From Terebella lapidaria (Eukaryota > Annelida > Polychaeta > Terebellida > Terebellidae), in assembly GCA_949152475.1 (NCBI GenBank), contig OX424559.1:31973119-32037118 (forward strand): a DNA stretch of 64,000 nucleotides. Reading direction: 5' to 3'. Of this stretch, positions 45,159 to 55,429 are shown in pieces; position 1 is the stretch's first letter, and every line of letters begins with the position of its first letter. Both the position numbers and the translations under genes were made by a program. The notes under the pieces are model-generated. The model was not told where the DNA came from. It made no database searches and saw only the letters and a list, made by a program, of their open reading frames with translations.

Positions 45159-48100
45159 TTATTCCCACCCATACCGGGCTGGCGCACGTGGTTTCCGGCG
45201 TGGCCGCCCGTCATCCGCAGGTACTGGAGGGAGTGGGGGTACCTGCGGATCGCCGTCATCTGGCTGATAGCCACCCAGTCCATCATCTGACGGGTCAGAG
45301 AGGTCCGGGAGGCCCACCATACGGTGCACACGCTCGTCCGGAGTCCGCGGATGCTGACCGGACGGATCCCATACGGGAGCATCATCCGGTTCCGCATCTT
45401 GAATTAGCGGATCCATGACAAGCGGGCCCTCGTACTTCTTCAGATTATCGATATGGACAACCAGAACCCTGTCCGGATCGGAATCCCTCCGGATCCGGTA
45501 GTCCACATCTGTCACCTGTTTCAGTACGGTAAACGGGCCTATCCACGGCTTAGCAAATTTATTGCCTTGCTTAAGCGGCGGATAATAGTAGCGCACCTTG
45601 TCGCCTTCCGCAAAAGCTGGCCTACCCTTAGCATGGGCGTCATAGCCTCGCTTCTGCCGGATGGCAGACTTGTCCAGGCGCGCGCGCGCGAAATCATGGG
45701 CGTTCGCCATGGCGCGGCGAATCCACTCCACGTACTCCGGACCGCACTGGGGTACTGCGCCGGTCTCTGCCGCAGTCGGATACATAATATCCACGGGCAA
45801 ATTTAGCTCCCGGCCGTACAACATCGCGTGCGGAGTAACTCCGGTCGAAGAGTGGACCGACGACCGGTACGCCATTAAGACATACGGGAGGTGGTCGTCC
45901 CAATCATTCGCACGATCATTCACAAAGGCCGCCAGCATGTTGAGGACCGATTGATTAAAGCGTTCGACCTGGCCATCAGACTGGGGCCTGTAGGGGGTGG
46001 TCCGCACCTTGGTACTGCCTAGCATCTGTGCTAGGTTTCGGAACAGGTTGCTCTCAAATTGCGTGCCCTGATCCGAATGTACCTGTTTAGGTACCCCATG
46101 GTACACCACCCATCTATTCACCAATAACCGAGCTACCTCGTCCGCAGTCTGGCGGCGCAGTGGGTAGGCGTCGGTATACTTGGTAAAATAGTCGGAAATC
46201 ACTAGGATGTACCGGAAACCACGCGGGGTGACCCGGTGGGTATCCAGTATATCCAAAGCTATCCGATCAAACGGCGTGCCCGCCTTAACCGTGGTTAAGG
46301 GGTGGCGGCCAGGAGTCGGAACTCCTTTGCGAGCTTGACACCGAGGGCAGGCTGCGCACCACCGTTGCACGTCCAAGCTGCTGCCAGGCCAATGAAAGCG
46401 CTGTTGTAGCCTATGGACGGTCCTCCGGATTCCCAAGTGACCGGTCACCCGGAGGTCATGCAACTGGTGGAGTACTTCTTTCCGCAGCTCCGCCGGAAGC
46501 ACCAACTGCCATATTGGAGGCAGTGGGGTCGGTGGCTCATAGCGCCGGTACAGGAGGCCATCCCTCAAGGAGAGTCGTTCCCACTGAGATACTAGAGACA
46601 AGGTCTCCTCCCTGTAGGTCTTTCGCTCCGCCTTCGAGGGCTTCTGGCCGGCCTCAAGGGCTGTAATTACCGGTGCCAGAGCTCTGTCAGCTCTCTGCGC
46701 CGCAGCTATCTGCGCCGGAGAGTAGCCACCCAAGTAATTAGGCTCCTCATCCGTCGCGTCCGGCTGCGCCGCAGCGGCCATCACCACAGGGGGCAAGGAC
46801 CGCTCATACTCAGACTCTCCAGAGGACGAGGGTACCCACGAGGAGTACACCGCCGGACTCGAGGAGGACTCACTGGAGCTGAGCCGCACCTCCGCTTCGT
46901 ATGCGGGACGCCCTCGCCGATAACGGCGGGTCTGCGCGCGGAGATTAGCCCTAGACGCTCCGGCCGCCATGTTGTTAGACGGGGCGGCGGCCTGCGGTCT
47001 CCCCGGAACGTCCAATTCCGAGTCTGAGGAAGAATCCGCGGCTTGCTGGAATGGCGCCATTCCTGCACAACCCGGATTCTTGCACTTATGACAACGGGAC
47101 AGGCCGTCCGCGTTGCCGTGCAACTTACCAGCGCGATGCTCTATCTGCATGTCATACTCTTGGAGTTTGACGAGCCACCGCGCCACCAAGCCATCGGCCT
47201 CACTATAGTTGAGGAGCCATCTCAGCGAACTATGATCAGTCCGCAAGCGGAAATGGCGTCCCAATAAATAGTGCCGGAAGCGCTTGGTCATCGTAACCAC
47301 CGCGAGCAACTCGCGATGAGTGGTACAGTAGTTCATTTGAGAGCGGCTCAAGGCCACACTCGCATAAGCTACTACCCGCTCTTGCCCGTCCACGATCTGC
47401 GAGAGGACACCACCGAGTGCAAAATTACTCGCGTCAGTGTCCAGGATGAACTCGCAGTCCGGACGAGGGTGCCGCAGCACCGGGGACGCTACCAAGGCCT
47501 GCCGGAGTCCCGAGAAGGCGTTAGCCTGCTCGGCGAACCAAACAAAATCGGCGCCCTTTTCCGTGAGAATAGTAAGGGGACGCGCGATCTCCGCAAAGCC
47601 GCGAATAAACCTGCGGTGGTAGCTCGCGAAGCCCAAGAAGGACCTCACGTCCGCCACGTTACATGGCGGAGGCCATTTCTGCACGGCCGCCACCTTTGCG
47701 GGGTCTGGTCTCACTCCGGTGCCCGTTACCATGAAGCCCAAGTACAGGATTTCCTGCGCGAATAGCTCGCACTTACTTGGCTTCAATTTAAGCCCTACTC
47801 CGCGGATGCGATGGAGCACCATCTGGAGGTTGGTGAGGGTTTCCTCGAACGACCGGCCATACACGACGACATCGTCGATGTAGACCATACATCGCTTCCA
47901 GAGGAACCCTTTAAGTACCATCTCCATGAGGCGCTCGAACGTCGCTGGTGCGTTACAGAGCCCGAACGGCATTACCTTGAATTGGTAGAGCCCGTTCTTG
48001 GTAACGAAGGCAGTCTTCGCCCGATCACTCTCCTCCATCTCCACCTGCCAATACCCGGAGGCCAGATCCAGAGCACAGAAATAGTGCGACCCGGCCAGGG

Positions 48101-49034
48101 CATCGAAGGTATCCTCAATGTGCGGGAGAGGATATGAGTCCTTCCGCGTGGCATCGTTGAGTTTCCGATAGTCCACGCAGAACCTCCACGAGCCGTCCTT
48201 CTTCTTCACCATAACCACCGGACTGGCCCAAGGGCTGTCACTGGGTTCGATGATGTCCAAGTCGAGCATCTTTTGCACCTCCTGGTCTATGACCTCTTGG
48301 TGCACTATTGCTGCCCGACGAAGACGCTGCTTGAGAGGACGCTCGTCCACGAGGTCGATGCGGTGCTTGGCGACGTCAGTCTTGCCAACCGCACCATCAG
48401 GACCCATGAACACATCCGCATACTGCCGCAGCAGTCTGCGGAGCGCTTGGCGCTGCTCTTCATCCAACCGGTCCTTCGGAACCCGAGATTCCAAATGGTC
48501 CGGCAGGGTGAACGGGTCATCTCCGGCGGCCGCCGCCGCGCACGCAGCGCGGCAGACAGGATCGTCGGGGAGGACACGACTCGAAGCCGCGGGAATAGCA
48601 GTAGCTGCCAAGTAGTCTCCAAGGACTACTTCCGGAGAAGTCATATCTACTTGGGGTCCGTCCTGCTCATCAGCGGGTGGGGCGGCATCGTTTGCCACCG
48701 AACAACTATCCCCGGACGCAGTGTTGGTCGCCACCACGTCCGGATCTAGTTTCCCTGTCGCGGGTTCCGATTCTGCTGTCCCGGAGGACCAGACCGGAAG
48801 GAATTCCTCCGTTGCGGGCCAGGGAGAGCTCCCTGGTATCCGCGCGACCGCAGGCGTTCCAACAACTCCGGACACTTCAGCCAAAAGTGTCCCTGCTTTC
48901 CGCAGAAGTAGCAGGGACGGTTCTGAGCTGGTCCGGAAGTGAACGCGCAACATTCTGCGGGTCCCGGAGCTTCGAGCCCGGCGCAGTGCGCAATCATCTG
49001 CGCGGCGCCGAGGTCGTATTCCTCCATGTCGCAC
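45159..49034 (-). CDS. pol: pol polyprotein (RT, RNase H, integrase)
   Basis: A 1,291-residue frame, open throughout. Reverse transcriptase: WRFCVDYRKLND near residue 283, ALDLASGYWQV, MPFGLCNAPATFERLM and the catalytic YIDDVVVYG near 384. RNase H: ILDTDASNFALGG, THRELLAVV and RTDHSSLRWLL, roughly 525-650. Integrase: an HHCC finger (HLGIRRTVHRLQQRF, CAACPRCQ) ending near 897, then a D,D-35-E core at about 928 (LDILDTH), 988 (HSDQGTQF) and 1,024 (GQVERFNQ), and a GPF/Y-type end near 1,163 (WIGPFTVLKQV). No chromodomain is seen. The listed start is only the first ATG of the frame; in the family pol is made as a fusion with gag by frameshifting, so this ATG need not be used. Confidence 0.95.
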   Translation of the reverse strand: MRHGGIRPRRRADDCALRRARSSGTRRMLRVHFRTSSEPSLLLLRKAGTLLAEVSGVVGTPAVARIPGSSPWPATEEFLPVWSSGTAESEPATGKLDPDVVATNTASGDSCSVANDAAPPADEQDGPQVDMTSPEVVLGDYLAATAIPAASSRVLPDDPVCRAACAAAAAGDDPFTLPDHLESRVPKDRLDEEQRQALRRLLRQYADVFMGPDGAVGKTDVAKHRIDLVDERPLKQRLRRAAIVHQEVIDQEVQKMLDLDIIEPSDSPWASPVVMVKKKDGSWRFCVDYRKLNDATRKDSYPLPHIEDTFDALAGSHYFCALDLASGYWQVEMEESDRAKTAFVTKNGLYQFKVMPFGLCNAPATFERLMEMVLKGFLWKRCMVYIDDVVVYGRSFEETLTNLQMVLHRIRGVGLKLKPSKCELFAQEILYLGFMVTGTGVRPDPAKVAAVQKWPPPCNVADVRSFLGFASYHRRFIRGFAEIARPLTILTEKGADFVWFAEQANAFSGLRQALVASPVLRHPRPDCEFILDTDASNFALGGVLSQIVDGQERVVAYASVALSRSQMNYCTTHRELLAVVTMTKRFRHYLLGRHFRLRTDHSSLRWLLNYSEADGLVARWLVKLQEYDMQIEHRAGKLHGNADGLSRCHKCKNPGCAGMAPFQQAADSSSDSELDVPGRPQAAAPSNNMAAGASRANLRAQTRRYRRGRPAYEAEVRLSSSESSSSPAVYSSWVPSSSGESEYERSLPPVVMAAAAQPDATDEEPNYLGGYSPAQIAAAQRADRALAPVITALEAGQKPSKAERKTYREETLSLVSQWERLSLRDGLLYRRYEPPTPLPPIWQLVLPAELRKEVLHQLHDLRVTGHLGIRRTVHRLQQRFHWPGSSLDVQRWCAACPRCQARKGVPTPGRHPLTTVKAGTPFDRIALDILDTHRVTPRGFRYILVISDYFTKYTDAYPLRRQTADEVARLLVNRWVVYHGVPKQVHSDQGTQFESNLFRNLAQMLGSTKVRTTPYRPQSDGQVERFNQSVLNMLAAFVNDRANDWDDHLPYVLMAYRSSVHSSTGVTPHAMLYGRELNLPVDIMYPTAAETGAVPQCGPEYVEWIRRAMANAHDFARARLDKSAIRQKRGYDAHAKGRPAFAEGDKVRYYYPPLKQGNKFAKPWIGPFTVLKQVTDVDYRIRRDSDPDRVLVVHIDNLKKYEGPLVMDPLIQDAEPDDAPVWDPSGQHPRTPDERVHRMVGLPDLSDPSDDGLGGYQPDDGDPQVPPLPPVPADDGRPRRKPRAPARYGWE

Positions 49035-50962
49035 TCGTCCGTAGGCGAGCGCGGCGCGGCGACCGGTGCCGCATGTGCGGGCGCCCCTGTAGAGGGTGCC
49101 GGCGCACTAACCCACTGCTGGGTAGGTTCCCTGGCGGGTTCCCGGACGACCGGGTCCTGCCACGGGGTTACCTGTGATGCCTTGACCGGAGGAGGAATCG
49201 CCGCCTGCGCGGGTACAGCCGAGGCCGGAGCCGGGGCTGGAGGCAACTGTCTAGGACGGACAGCCATCTCAAGCGCAAGCGCGGAGTCTATTGCCTCCTC
49301 CATCGATCGCTTTTCATGGGTGGCCAGCCCGTACGCTAGGTGGTAAGGCTGGCCATCGATGAACTGATCGATCAGCATCGTCTCAAACCGTCTGGAGTCC
49401 ATGTCCGGAAAAGCTCTCCGGCCGAGTATGCGTAAGCTGTACGCATAGTCTGTCACGGACTCAGTCGGCTGGCGGATACGCGCCTTGAACTCTCGTTCAG
49501 ACTGCCGCCGATTGGTCGTCGGCGGGAACAGCAGGCGAAGTTGACGAGCAACCTCGCCGAACGTCACTGTTCCCACCGGCAGACACGGCATCACGCGGAG
49601 AGCTTTCCCTTCCAGGCTCCCCGCGAGGACGTGTCCAGCTTCATGCTGGGACCATCCTTCGTACACGGCGGTACGCCATACCTGGAGCAAGTAGTCCTCC
49701 AAGTCGGCGTTATCCCCGTTGAACCGTTTCCGCCACGAAGAGTGGTCGGGCCCGTCATCGCGTTTGCTACACGCCCGACGTGCGGTCCCGGCTCCGGGGT
49801 CGTCCGTGTACTGCGGCAAGTTCCGTGCGCTTCCTGCGCCTGCGGCGGAGTCTGCCGGAGCAAACATCGACGCCGCGGACGGAGGAGCAGGTAAGCTCAC
49901 GTTTGCCGCCGGGGTCATTCCCGCTAAAAACCCACTCTGGCTAGGTGCGGGCGGGGCTCCCATCGAACCTACTGGGTAGGCTCCAGAAGGGGCGGCAAAG
50001 CTTGGGGCCGAAGCCACCTGTTGCCACTGCCCGTCCGACACACTATACGTGCCAGGGTAAGTCGACCACGCGGCTTGCGCTCCAACCGTCGGAACGGTCG
50101 ACGCGGTCGCCAACGTGGTGCCTCCGAGCCGCGGGGCAGGCGCGGGTCCCATTGCGGGGGCCACTGGCGCCTGCGGACTCGGCAGGACTTGGGGAGGGGC
50201 TACTGGCCCAGACATCCCTGGACTTAGGGTGGCCGACGGGTCAACGCTCGACTGCAGCTGATTCCGCTTGAACAGTACAAGCGCCTCGGATATCAGCCAC
50301 CTCTCCCTCTCCGTCAAAGGCCCCGAGTTGCCTTGTGACAGCGGAGAAGGGGAGCGGTTCCGCCGGTCTGATCGTCCCTGATGGGGCGACCGGGCGCGGA
50401 CATAGCACCCGAGGGGGGCCAGCTCGCCAAGTGCGTCGGTGAGCTGATCCACCACACTGCCCGGTGCGGACCGACCAGAACCCATGCCGGAGGCTCGCGA
50501 GGGAGTCCACCCGGCCGGGTGTGGCATCTGGTACGACTGGTCCGCTTGTCCAGAAGGACCCGCATGCATTGGCGCTCGATTCCGGACGCTCGAAGGCGTC
50601 TTATGGAAGGGTGCCATTTGCCACGGATCTGTTCTGGGCACGGGCGGGCGCGGCGTAGAGCCGTTGCCAGCTCCACCCACCGCGCCTAACACGTCAAGGT
50701 CCGGCCTTGACGGCAACTCCTGCTGCGGCCCCGCGGGGCTCGACTCTACGTCCGAAGACGGAGCCAGGGACGCCGGAGTCGTCTCCGCGGACGGGGTCTT
50801 GTCCACGGAGGTTTCCGCGCGTTCCTTCCGGCCGCCGGAGTCACCCGAAGATGTCTCACGGCGGCTGTCGCGCGACCGGGTGTGGTCCGCGACATTACCT
50901 CCCGTTTCCCCCCCCTTGGGTTCATTAGCCTTATCTTTGGCTTTATCTCTTTCCTTTGTCAT
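48746..50962 (-). CDS. gag: gag polyprotein of the Ty3/gypsy element
   Basis: A 738-residue structural protein. The first 390 or so residues are long, charged and then Pro/Ala/Ser-rich (basic KERDKAKDKA start). A capsid-type segment follows at roughly residues 405-520, with HSSWRKRFNGDN, YLLQVWRTAVYEGW and LRLLFPPTTNRRQSEREF, the pattern of Ty3/gypsy gag capsids. A CCHC zinc knuckle, CYFCGKQGHFWLKC, lies at about residues 680-693 and would bind RNA. The protein is long for the class because of the N-terminal extension. The start is about 100 bases after the primer site, leaving a short leader. Its end overlaps pol by about 290 bases in the -1 relation, consistent with the -1 frameshifting known in many Ty3/gypsy elements. 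Confidence 0.9.
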   Translation of the reverse strand: MTKERDKAKDKANEPKGGETGGNVADHTRSRDSRRETSSGDSGGRKERAETSVDKTPSAETTPASLAPSSDVESSPAGPQQELPSRPDLDVLGAVGGAGNGSTPRPPVPRTDPWQMAPFHKTPSSVRNRAPMHAGPSGQADQSYQMPHPAGWTPSRASGMGSGRSAPGSVVDQLTDALGELAPLGCYVRARSPHQGRSDRRNRSPSPLSQGNSGPLTERERWLISEALVLFKRNQLQSSVDPSATLSPGMSGPVAPPQVLPSPQAPVAPAMGPAPAPRLGGTTLATASTVPTVGAQAAWSTYPGTYSVSDGQWQQVASAPSFAAPSGAYPVGSMGAPPAPSQSGFLAGMTPAANVSLPAPPSAASMFAPADSAAGAGSARNLPQYTDDPGAGTARRACSKRDDGPDHSSWRKRFNGDNADLEDYLLQVWRTAVYEGWSQHEAGHVLAGSLEGKALRVMPCLPVGTVTFGEVARQLRLLFPPTTNRRQSEREFKARIRQPTESVTDYAYSLRILGRRAFPDMDSRRFETMLIDQFIDGQPYHLAYGLATHEKRSMEEAIDSALALEMAVRPRQLPPAPAPASAVPAQAAIPPPVKASQVTPWQDPVVREPAREPTQQWVSAPAPSTGAPAHAAPVAAPRSPTDECDMEEYDLGAAQMIAHCAGLEAPGPAECCAFTSGPAQNRPCYFCGKQGHFWLKCPELLERLRSRGYQGALPGPQRRNSFRSGPPGQQNRNPRQGN

Positions 50963-51061
50963 CCTTTGAGATGTCCTTGAGGAGCGGGCGATCCCCAGGG
51001 ACTAAGGAGGCTACAACGTTGTGACGGTAGGCTGCGATGGAACACTGTCGGACTGATCCTG

Positions 51062-51073
51062 GTCACGGCACCA
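51062..51073 (-). promoter_or_regulatory. primer-binding site matching tRNA-His 3' end
   Basis: One base after the LTR the minus strand reads TGGTGCCGTGAC. This is complementary to the CCA-tailed 3' end of eukaryotic tRNA-His (GTCACGGCACCA) over 12 bases; the match stops at the next base. Position and spacing are as expected for minus-strand DNA priming in LTR retrotransposons. Confidence 0.8.
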
Positions 51074-51074
51074 A

Positions 51075-51810
51075 TGTAAAGTTATTGACTACCGTCCGCT
51101 CTTCGGGATCCTCGAGGATAGTCCTCTCTCATCCGAGTCCTTGCGGACGCGCATCCGCTATTCCGGATCCTTGCGGCAGGGCCGCTCACCGGAGGTCGCG
51201 GCGGACGCGGTAACTACTTCAGCATTAACGGTAACCAGGTAACAGCCCACCCGACACTCCCAGGCCTACGGACACCGTTCAGAAACCGGTTCATCACCAC
51301 GGTGTTAACTGGCGGGGCCTGGCGAGCCGCGGTCTGCCTCGGGGACGGAACCCCGTACAGCCCGACATGCTGGCCAGAGCATCTGTCACACGTCCCGGGA
51401 AGGGAGAGAGCTGGCGATCCACAGGGCCGAAGGCCCCCGAGTCAGCAACTCGTCTCTCCCAGCCCGGGCCTCCCCATGGAAATCGTCCCCAGGGCTCTAG
51501 GAGCCCACTACTCGCAAACAGGGAACACAAAGCTCATGGCGAGCCTTGCGTGCGTCCTGTCTCTCGATCTTGGACAATCTCCTCGAACGAGTCGCTTCCA
51601 GTGTATATATAATACACCAGAAACTGTAGGGCGCACGCGAGGTTTAATCGATCCATTGTTATAGTTTACTGGAACGTAAATTACAATACGTCGCCGTGGC
51701 AACGCACGCTCGAACGGAGCATGTCAAAACAAGGCCAAGTACAAAAAGGCCACATAAATGGCATTTGTGTTTACAATCACCTGCCGCGTGCTTAGGGCAA
51801 AATCGCCACA
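51075..51810 (-). repeat. 5' LTR (736 bp)
   Basis: Upstream LTR for minus-strand transcription. It has a TATATATAAT stretch at 51,603-51,612 as a likely core promoter. It ends directly against the primer-binding site. Confidence 0.95.
51603..51612 (-). promoter_or_regulatory. TATA-like core promoter in the 5' LTR
   Basis: TATATATAAT within GTGTATATATAATACACC, an almost symmetrical AT block in an otherwise GC-rich LTR. The same sequence is in the 3' LTR at 39,881-39,890. Confidence 0.5.
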
Positions 51811-51814
51811 CAAT

Positions 51815-52300
51815 CTATCAGATTAGCAAGAATACAATTTACATGGTAATATATCAAATACCAAACCATGGTTACCATGGCATTCTAGCACTTATATACT
51901 ATACTACATTTTAATGACTATAATACACAACTACGGTGTACATAAATTACGATATATGTGATTATACATCTATTCCAGATATTCACATCAATACAAGACC
52001 GCGCTAGCGAAAGGATGACAATTGTGGACATACTAGAAATGATATATGATATATTGAATTGACCAATGACCTTATTTTCAACGTCAAGGGACAAAAGGCT
52101 ATTCTAAAATATATATTTTCCGGTAACCTTTCTTAGCTCTTGGACAAATTTTTATCAAAACGGCTATTGTGATTCGCTTATATATAACCAGTGCACTAAT
52201 AAACGGCATGACAAGTGATGACATGATATATATTTAAGAAATATTCAATACATAGACCACAAACGGTTGTTTGCACAATGTCCTCACTAGGGGCGCCACC
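51815..52300. repeat. flank with a short satellite-family relic (about 52,010-52,165)
   Basis: Within otherwise unrecognised DNA, 52,020-52,160 contains ACAATTGTGGACATACTAGAAATGATAT, CCTTATTTTCAACGTC, GGGACAAAAGGCTAT and CCGGTAACCTTTCT. These match in order 59,470-59,533 followed by 60,777-60,830, without the 1.24-kb element that separates them there. Confidence 0.7.
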
Positions 52301-52304
52301 CATT

Positions 52305-55080
52305 CATCATCCTTGGCCTTAAAATACATGGATATCATAAATTGCTTTCTCGATGTCGCAGTGATGGATATAGAGGAGGCGTTGGACTACTCATGAGAGT
52401 TCAATATCCAGTAGATTACGCGATGACCTCGGTGTGTTTATTTCACATATATTCAAATCGATATTTGTTGAAATTGATTTCAAACACAATAGAAGTAATA
52501 TTGTTGGTGTTATCTATCGCCCAAATTCAGCACCAAAAGCTGATATTGATGTATTTATGCAAACTATATTTGATATCACTGACAAAATAAAAGATGAACA
52601 TAAAATGGGGTTACTGATGGGTGACATCGACTATATTGACAATCTATATCCACGAGGTTTTTTGCCAGTCATTTCAAAACCAACGCGGAAAAGCTCTACA
52701 TGTGCCACTTTGATAGATCATATTTACACCAACAATATATCTGACTTTCTATCATCAGGCATAATTATTACTGATCTCAATGACCATTTTGGTACTTATA
52801 TTATTATGGCTAAAAAATCGAAGACGTCCCGTAAAATATTGTGTGAATCAAGGATTATATCGGATATCAATACTCAGAAATTCATGGAAACCCTCTTTAG
52901 CATTAATAATGATGGAATCTATCGACATTCATGCCCAAACTCTGCATATAATTTATTCATGGAGAACTATACAACGGTTTTCGAATCAGTGTTTCCAATA
53001 AAAAATGTAAGCTCCCGGAATAAGAACGTTAAACGTGAGCCCTGGGTGACTAAAGGTCTCATTACATCAACCCGGGAAAAATATATTGTTTAAAACGGAA
53101 TTGTCTAAACCAACTTATGAAAATACTGTAAAATATAAAACTTATAATAGTATGTTGAATAACATCAAAACGACCCTGAAACCCAGTACTATGCGGACTT
53201 AAGTGAGGAAAACAAACACAATATCAAGAATACTTGGAATATTTCGGATCATACCATTAAAAAACAGAATGACAAGTCAAGTTTTCGGCCCAAAGAGCGC
53301 ACCTTACTCTGTTAATACTACTCACCCACTGAATGTATACAATATTTAATCCGTCTGGCACATTTTTAATCCTCATTGAATTTAGAAGAAATAGTAAGCT
53401 GTGCTACACGGGCCAAATTTTCCAAACTAATTCGTCAAGGTAAACAATAGACAAGAACCGGATAGTTCGAAAATAGCTGAAGGTTTCAATAATTATTTTT
53501 CGAAAATTGGCCTTGAAGCTGGACAAAGTGTGCCCAGATCTTCTAAGCACTTTTCCGAATTTCTCCCTAATCCATGTGCACATAATATGTTCTCAACTCC
53601 TCCAATCAGCCTTCTCGCGGCATTCTCCAAGTTATTTGAAAATCTAGTATACAATAAAGTGGTGGATTTTTTGGGGATAAATATTGCCTCCTTTGTGCTC
53701 ACCAATATGGTTTTCGGTCCAAACATTCCACTATTCATTGAATTATACATTTTATAAATTGTTGTGCTGAGGTTAATAATAAAGTAAACCCAGATTAAAT
53801 TATAGCTGTTTTTTTTTTTGCGATTTATCGAAGGCTCTCGATGTTAATAATCATGATATTCTACTGCACGAACATCAACAAATATGATTACATGGTCGTA
53901 GATAACTGGTTTAGTAATAACTGTAAATAACTGGTTTAGTAATAACTGTAGATAACTGGTTTTGTAATAACTGTAAATAACTGGTTTTGTAATAACTGAA
54001 AATAACTGGTTTAGAAGCTATCTCACAAATCGGAAGCAATATGTCGAACTTGAAACCAATAAATCATCACTGAACTCGATTGTATGTGGTGTACCCCAAG
54101 GGTCCATTCTAGGTCCACTAATATAATTAATTTATGTAAATGATGTATTTCGCACATCTTTCCTTTGCTGATGACACGACATTATTTATTGCATATTCAG
54201 ACCTAGCAACATTATACACGAAATCAAATCAAGAAATAAACAAGCTCCATCAATGATTTTGTTCAAACAAATTGTCCCTAAATGCTAAAAAACTAAATAT
54301 ATTATCGTTTGGCAACCTCATGAAAAATCAAATTGGAAAATTATAGTTTGAAAACAGAGAATACCGAAATAACCAGAATAGGAAATGACTGTCAGGAAAC
54401 CTCAATCAAATTTCTCGGAATTAATATTGATGAGACCCTCTCCTGGACATATCATACCTTGAACAGCAAAATTGCCCACGCCATATTTGCAATTAAGCAA
54501 GTCAGAAATATTCTACTCCTTGGATCTTTGAGAACATTGTATTATGCCTTGGTACATCCACATCTGATATGTGGAATTTTAGCCTGGAGAAATGCAAATG
54601 CCAAAATGTTGAAAAAATTAGGAATCTTCAAAAACGTGCTATACGCATCATAAATACATCACGCTATAATAGTCATACCGAACCTGTATTCAAAATTTCG
54701 GTAGTTATGAAATTGACTGACTTGTATGAATTCCAAGTTCTGATGTTCATGTACGATTACTTTTATGAGAGGCTGCCATTATCGTTTAAACACACAAGTA
54801 TAAACATGAAATTCAAAGTGTTCATGGAACACGGCTGTCAAATAATGTATATAATGCTGAATGTATATCTAATTTTTCACGTAAGCAACCATTTTTCAGC
54901 TTCCCCTGCATTTGGGATATATGCTTTGATGTTCCCAAGTTTTCACCGTCCAGAAATATATTCAAAACATCAATCAAAAACACATTTATGTCTTCATACA
55001 AAAGTTGTATTCCATGAACAAATTTCCTCTGCGCCGAAGGTTTTGGGTGATTTAACGAAAGCTATTCTAAAATAGTGTTA
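52305..55080 (+). mobile_element. decayed LINE ORF2, endonuclease to C-terminus (CR1/L2-like)
   Basis: Domains in order: an apurinic-type endonuclease (SRCRSDGYRGGVG at 52.35 kb; NIVGVIYRPNSAPKAD; CATLIDHIYTNN; IITDLNDHFGTY near 52.79 kb), a linker (EPWVTKGLITSTREK at 53.04 kb), RT fingers (AFSKLFENLVYNKVVDFLG at 53.62 kb), catalytic motif A (DLSKALDVNNHDILLHE at 53.83 kb), [10 protein letters not shown] at 54.09 kb, FADDTTLF at 54.165 kb, then SIKFLGINIDETLSW and LRTLYYALVHPHL (54.40-54.57 kb) and the C-terminal RNLQKRAIRIINTSRYNSHT. At least six frame changes and stops make it inactive. A 25-bp tandem array sits between motif A and GVPQG. Confidence 0.92.
53902..54010 (+). repeat. 25-bp tandem array inside the LINE RT
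   Basis: ATAACTGGTTTAGTAATAACTGTAA-type units start at 53,902, 53,927, 53,952, 53,977 and 54,002. The last runs into [16 protein letters not shown], the normal RT sequence before GVPQG, so the array grew by repeating the codons around NWF. The 25-base period breaks the frame. Confidence 0.92.
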
Positions 55081-55144
55081 TATACCAACTTTATCTGGGC
55101 TAAACACTGTTTTTTTATATTCGTCTATAAATGTTATTGACCTA

Positions 55145-55425
55145 TATTTCAAACCGTTAAGATTGCGTATCGGTTACGTTCCGGTGCTTTCAATGGTTTA
55201 ACACCTTGTGCAATTTTGGTTCATATCTCGGCCGTTTTGTAACAAAGCTACATGAAATTTGGTATTTATATTCTGCATATATCTATGAAGAAGACGCCAA
55301 AAAGCGATTGATGATTTCATTAATAAATTAGTATATAAATAGAGTTGGATGTGGCTGGAACAAATGTAACTTACGTTGCGTACACGAAGCATTACATGGT
55401 GCAGCTTCTTAACTGCAACGAGTGC
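55145..55425. repeat. dispersed repeat, inverted partner of 61.79-62.05 kb
   Basis: The segment from AAGATTGCGTATCGG through CAATGGTT, GCAATTTTGG, CATATCTCGGCCG, CATGAAATTTGG, ATAAATTAGTATATAAAT to ATTACATGGTG matches the reverse complement of 61,785-62,045 over about 260 bases with moderate divergence. Confidence 0.75.
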
Positions 55426-55429
55426 ACAT

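Larger units (their letters stand above)
39356..51810 (-). mobile_element. whole-looking Ty3/gypsy-class LTR retrotransposon, 12.46 kb
   Basis: Bounded by LTRs of 732 and 736 bases that start TGTAAAG and end CGCCACA (plus-strand view) and flanked by the 4-base duplication CAAT (39,352-39,355 and 51,811-51,814). Minus-strand order: 5' LTR, primer site, gag, pol, a 1.9-kb spacer, third-gene frames, untranslated region, polypurine tract, 3' LTR. Gene order inside pol (RT, RNase H, integrase) is that of the Ty3/gypsy class. By eye the LTRs differ by about one substitution and one 4-base length change, so the insertion is very recent. The element is far more GC-rich than its surroundings. It looks whole in gag and pol. 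Confidence 0.95.

Noticed and set aside
47271-49177. Plus-strand frames of 108-166 codons opposite pol
   Set aside because: Antisense shadows of the reverse-transcriptase region, which is securely coding on the minus strand.
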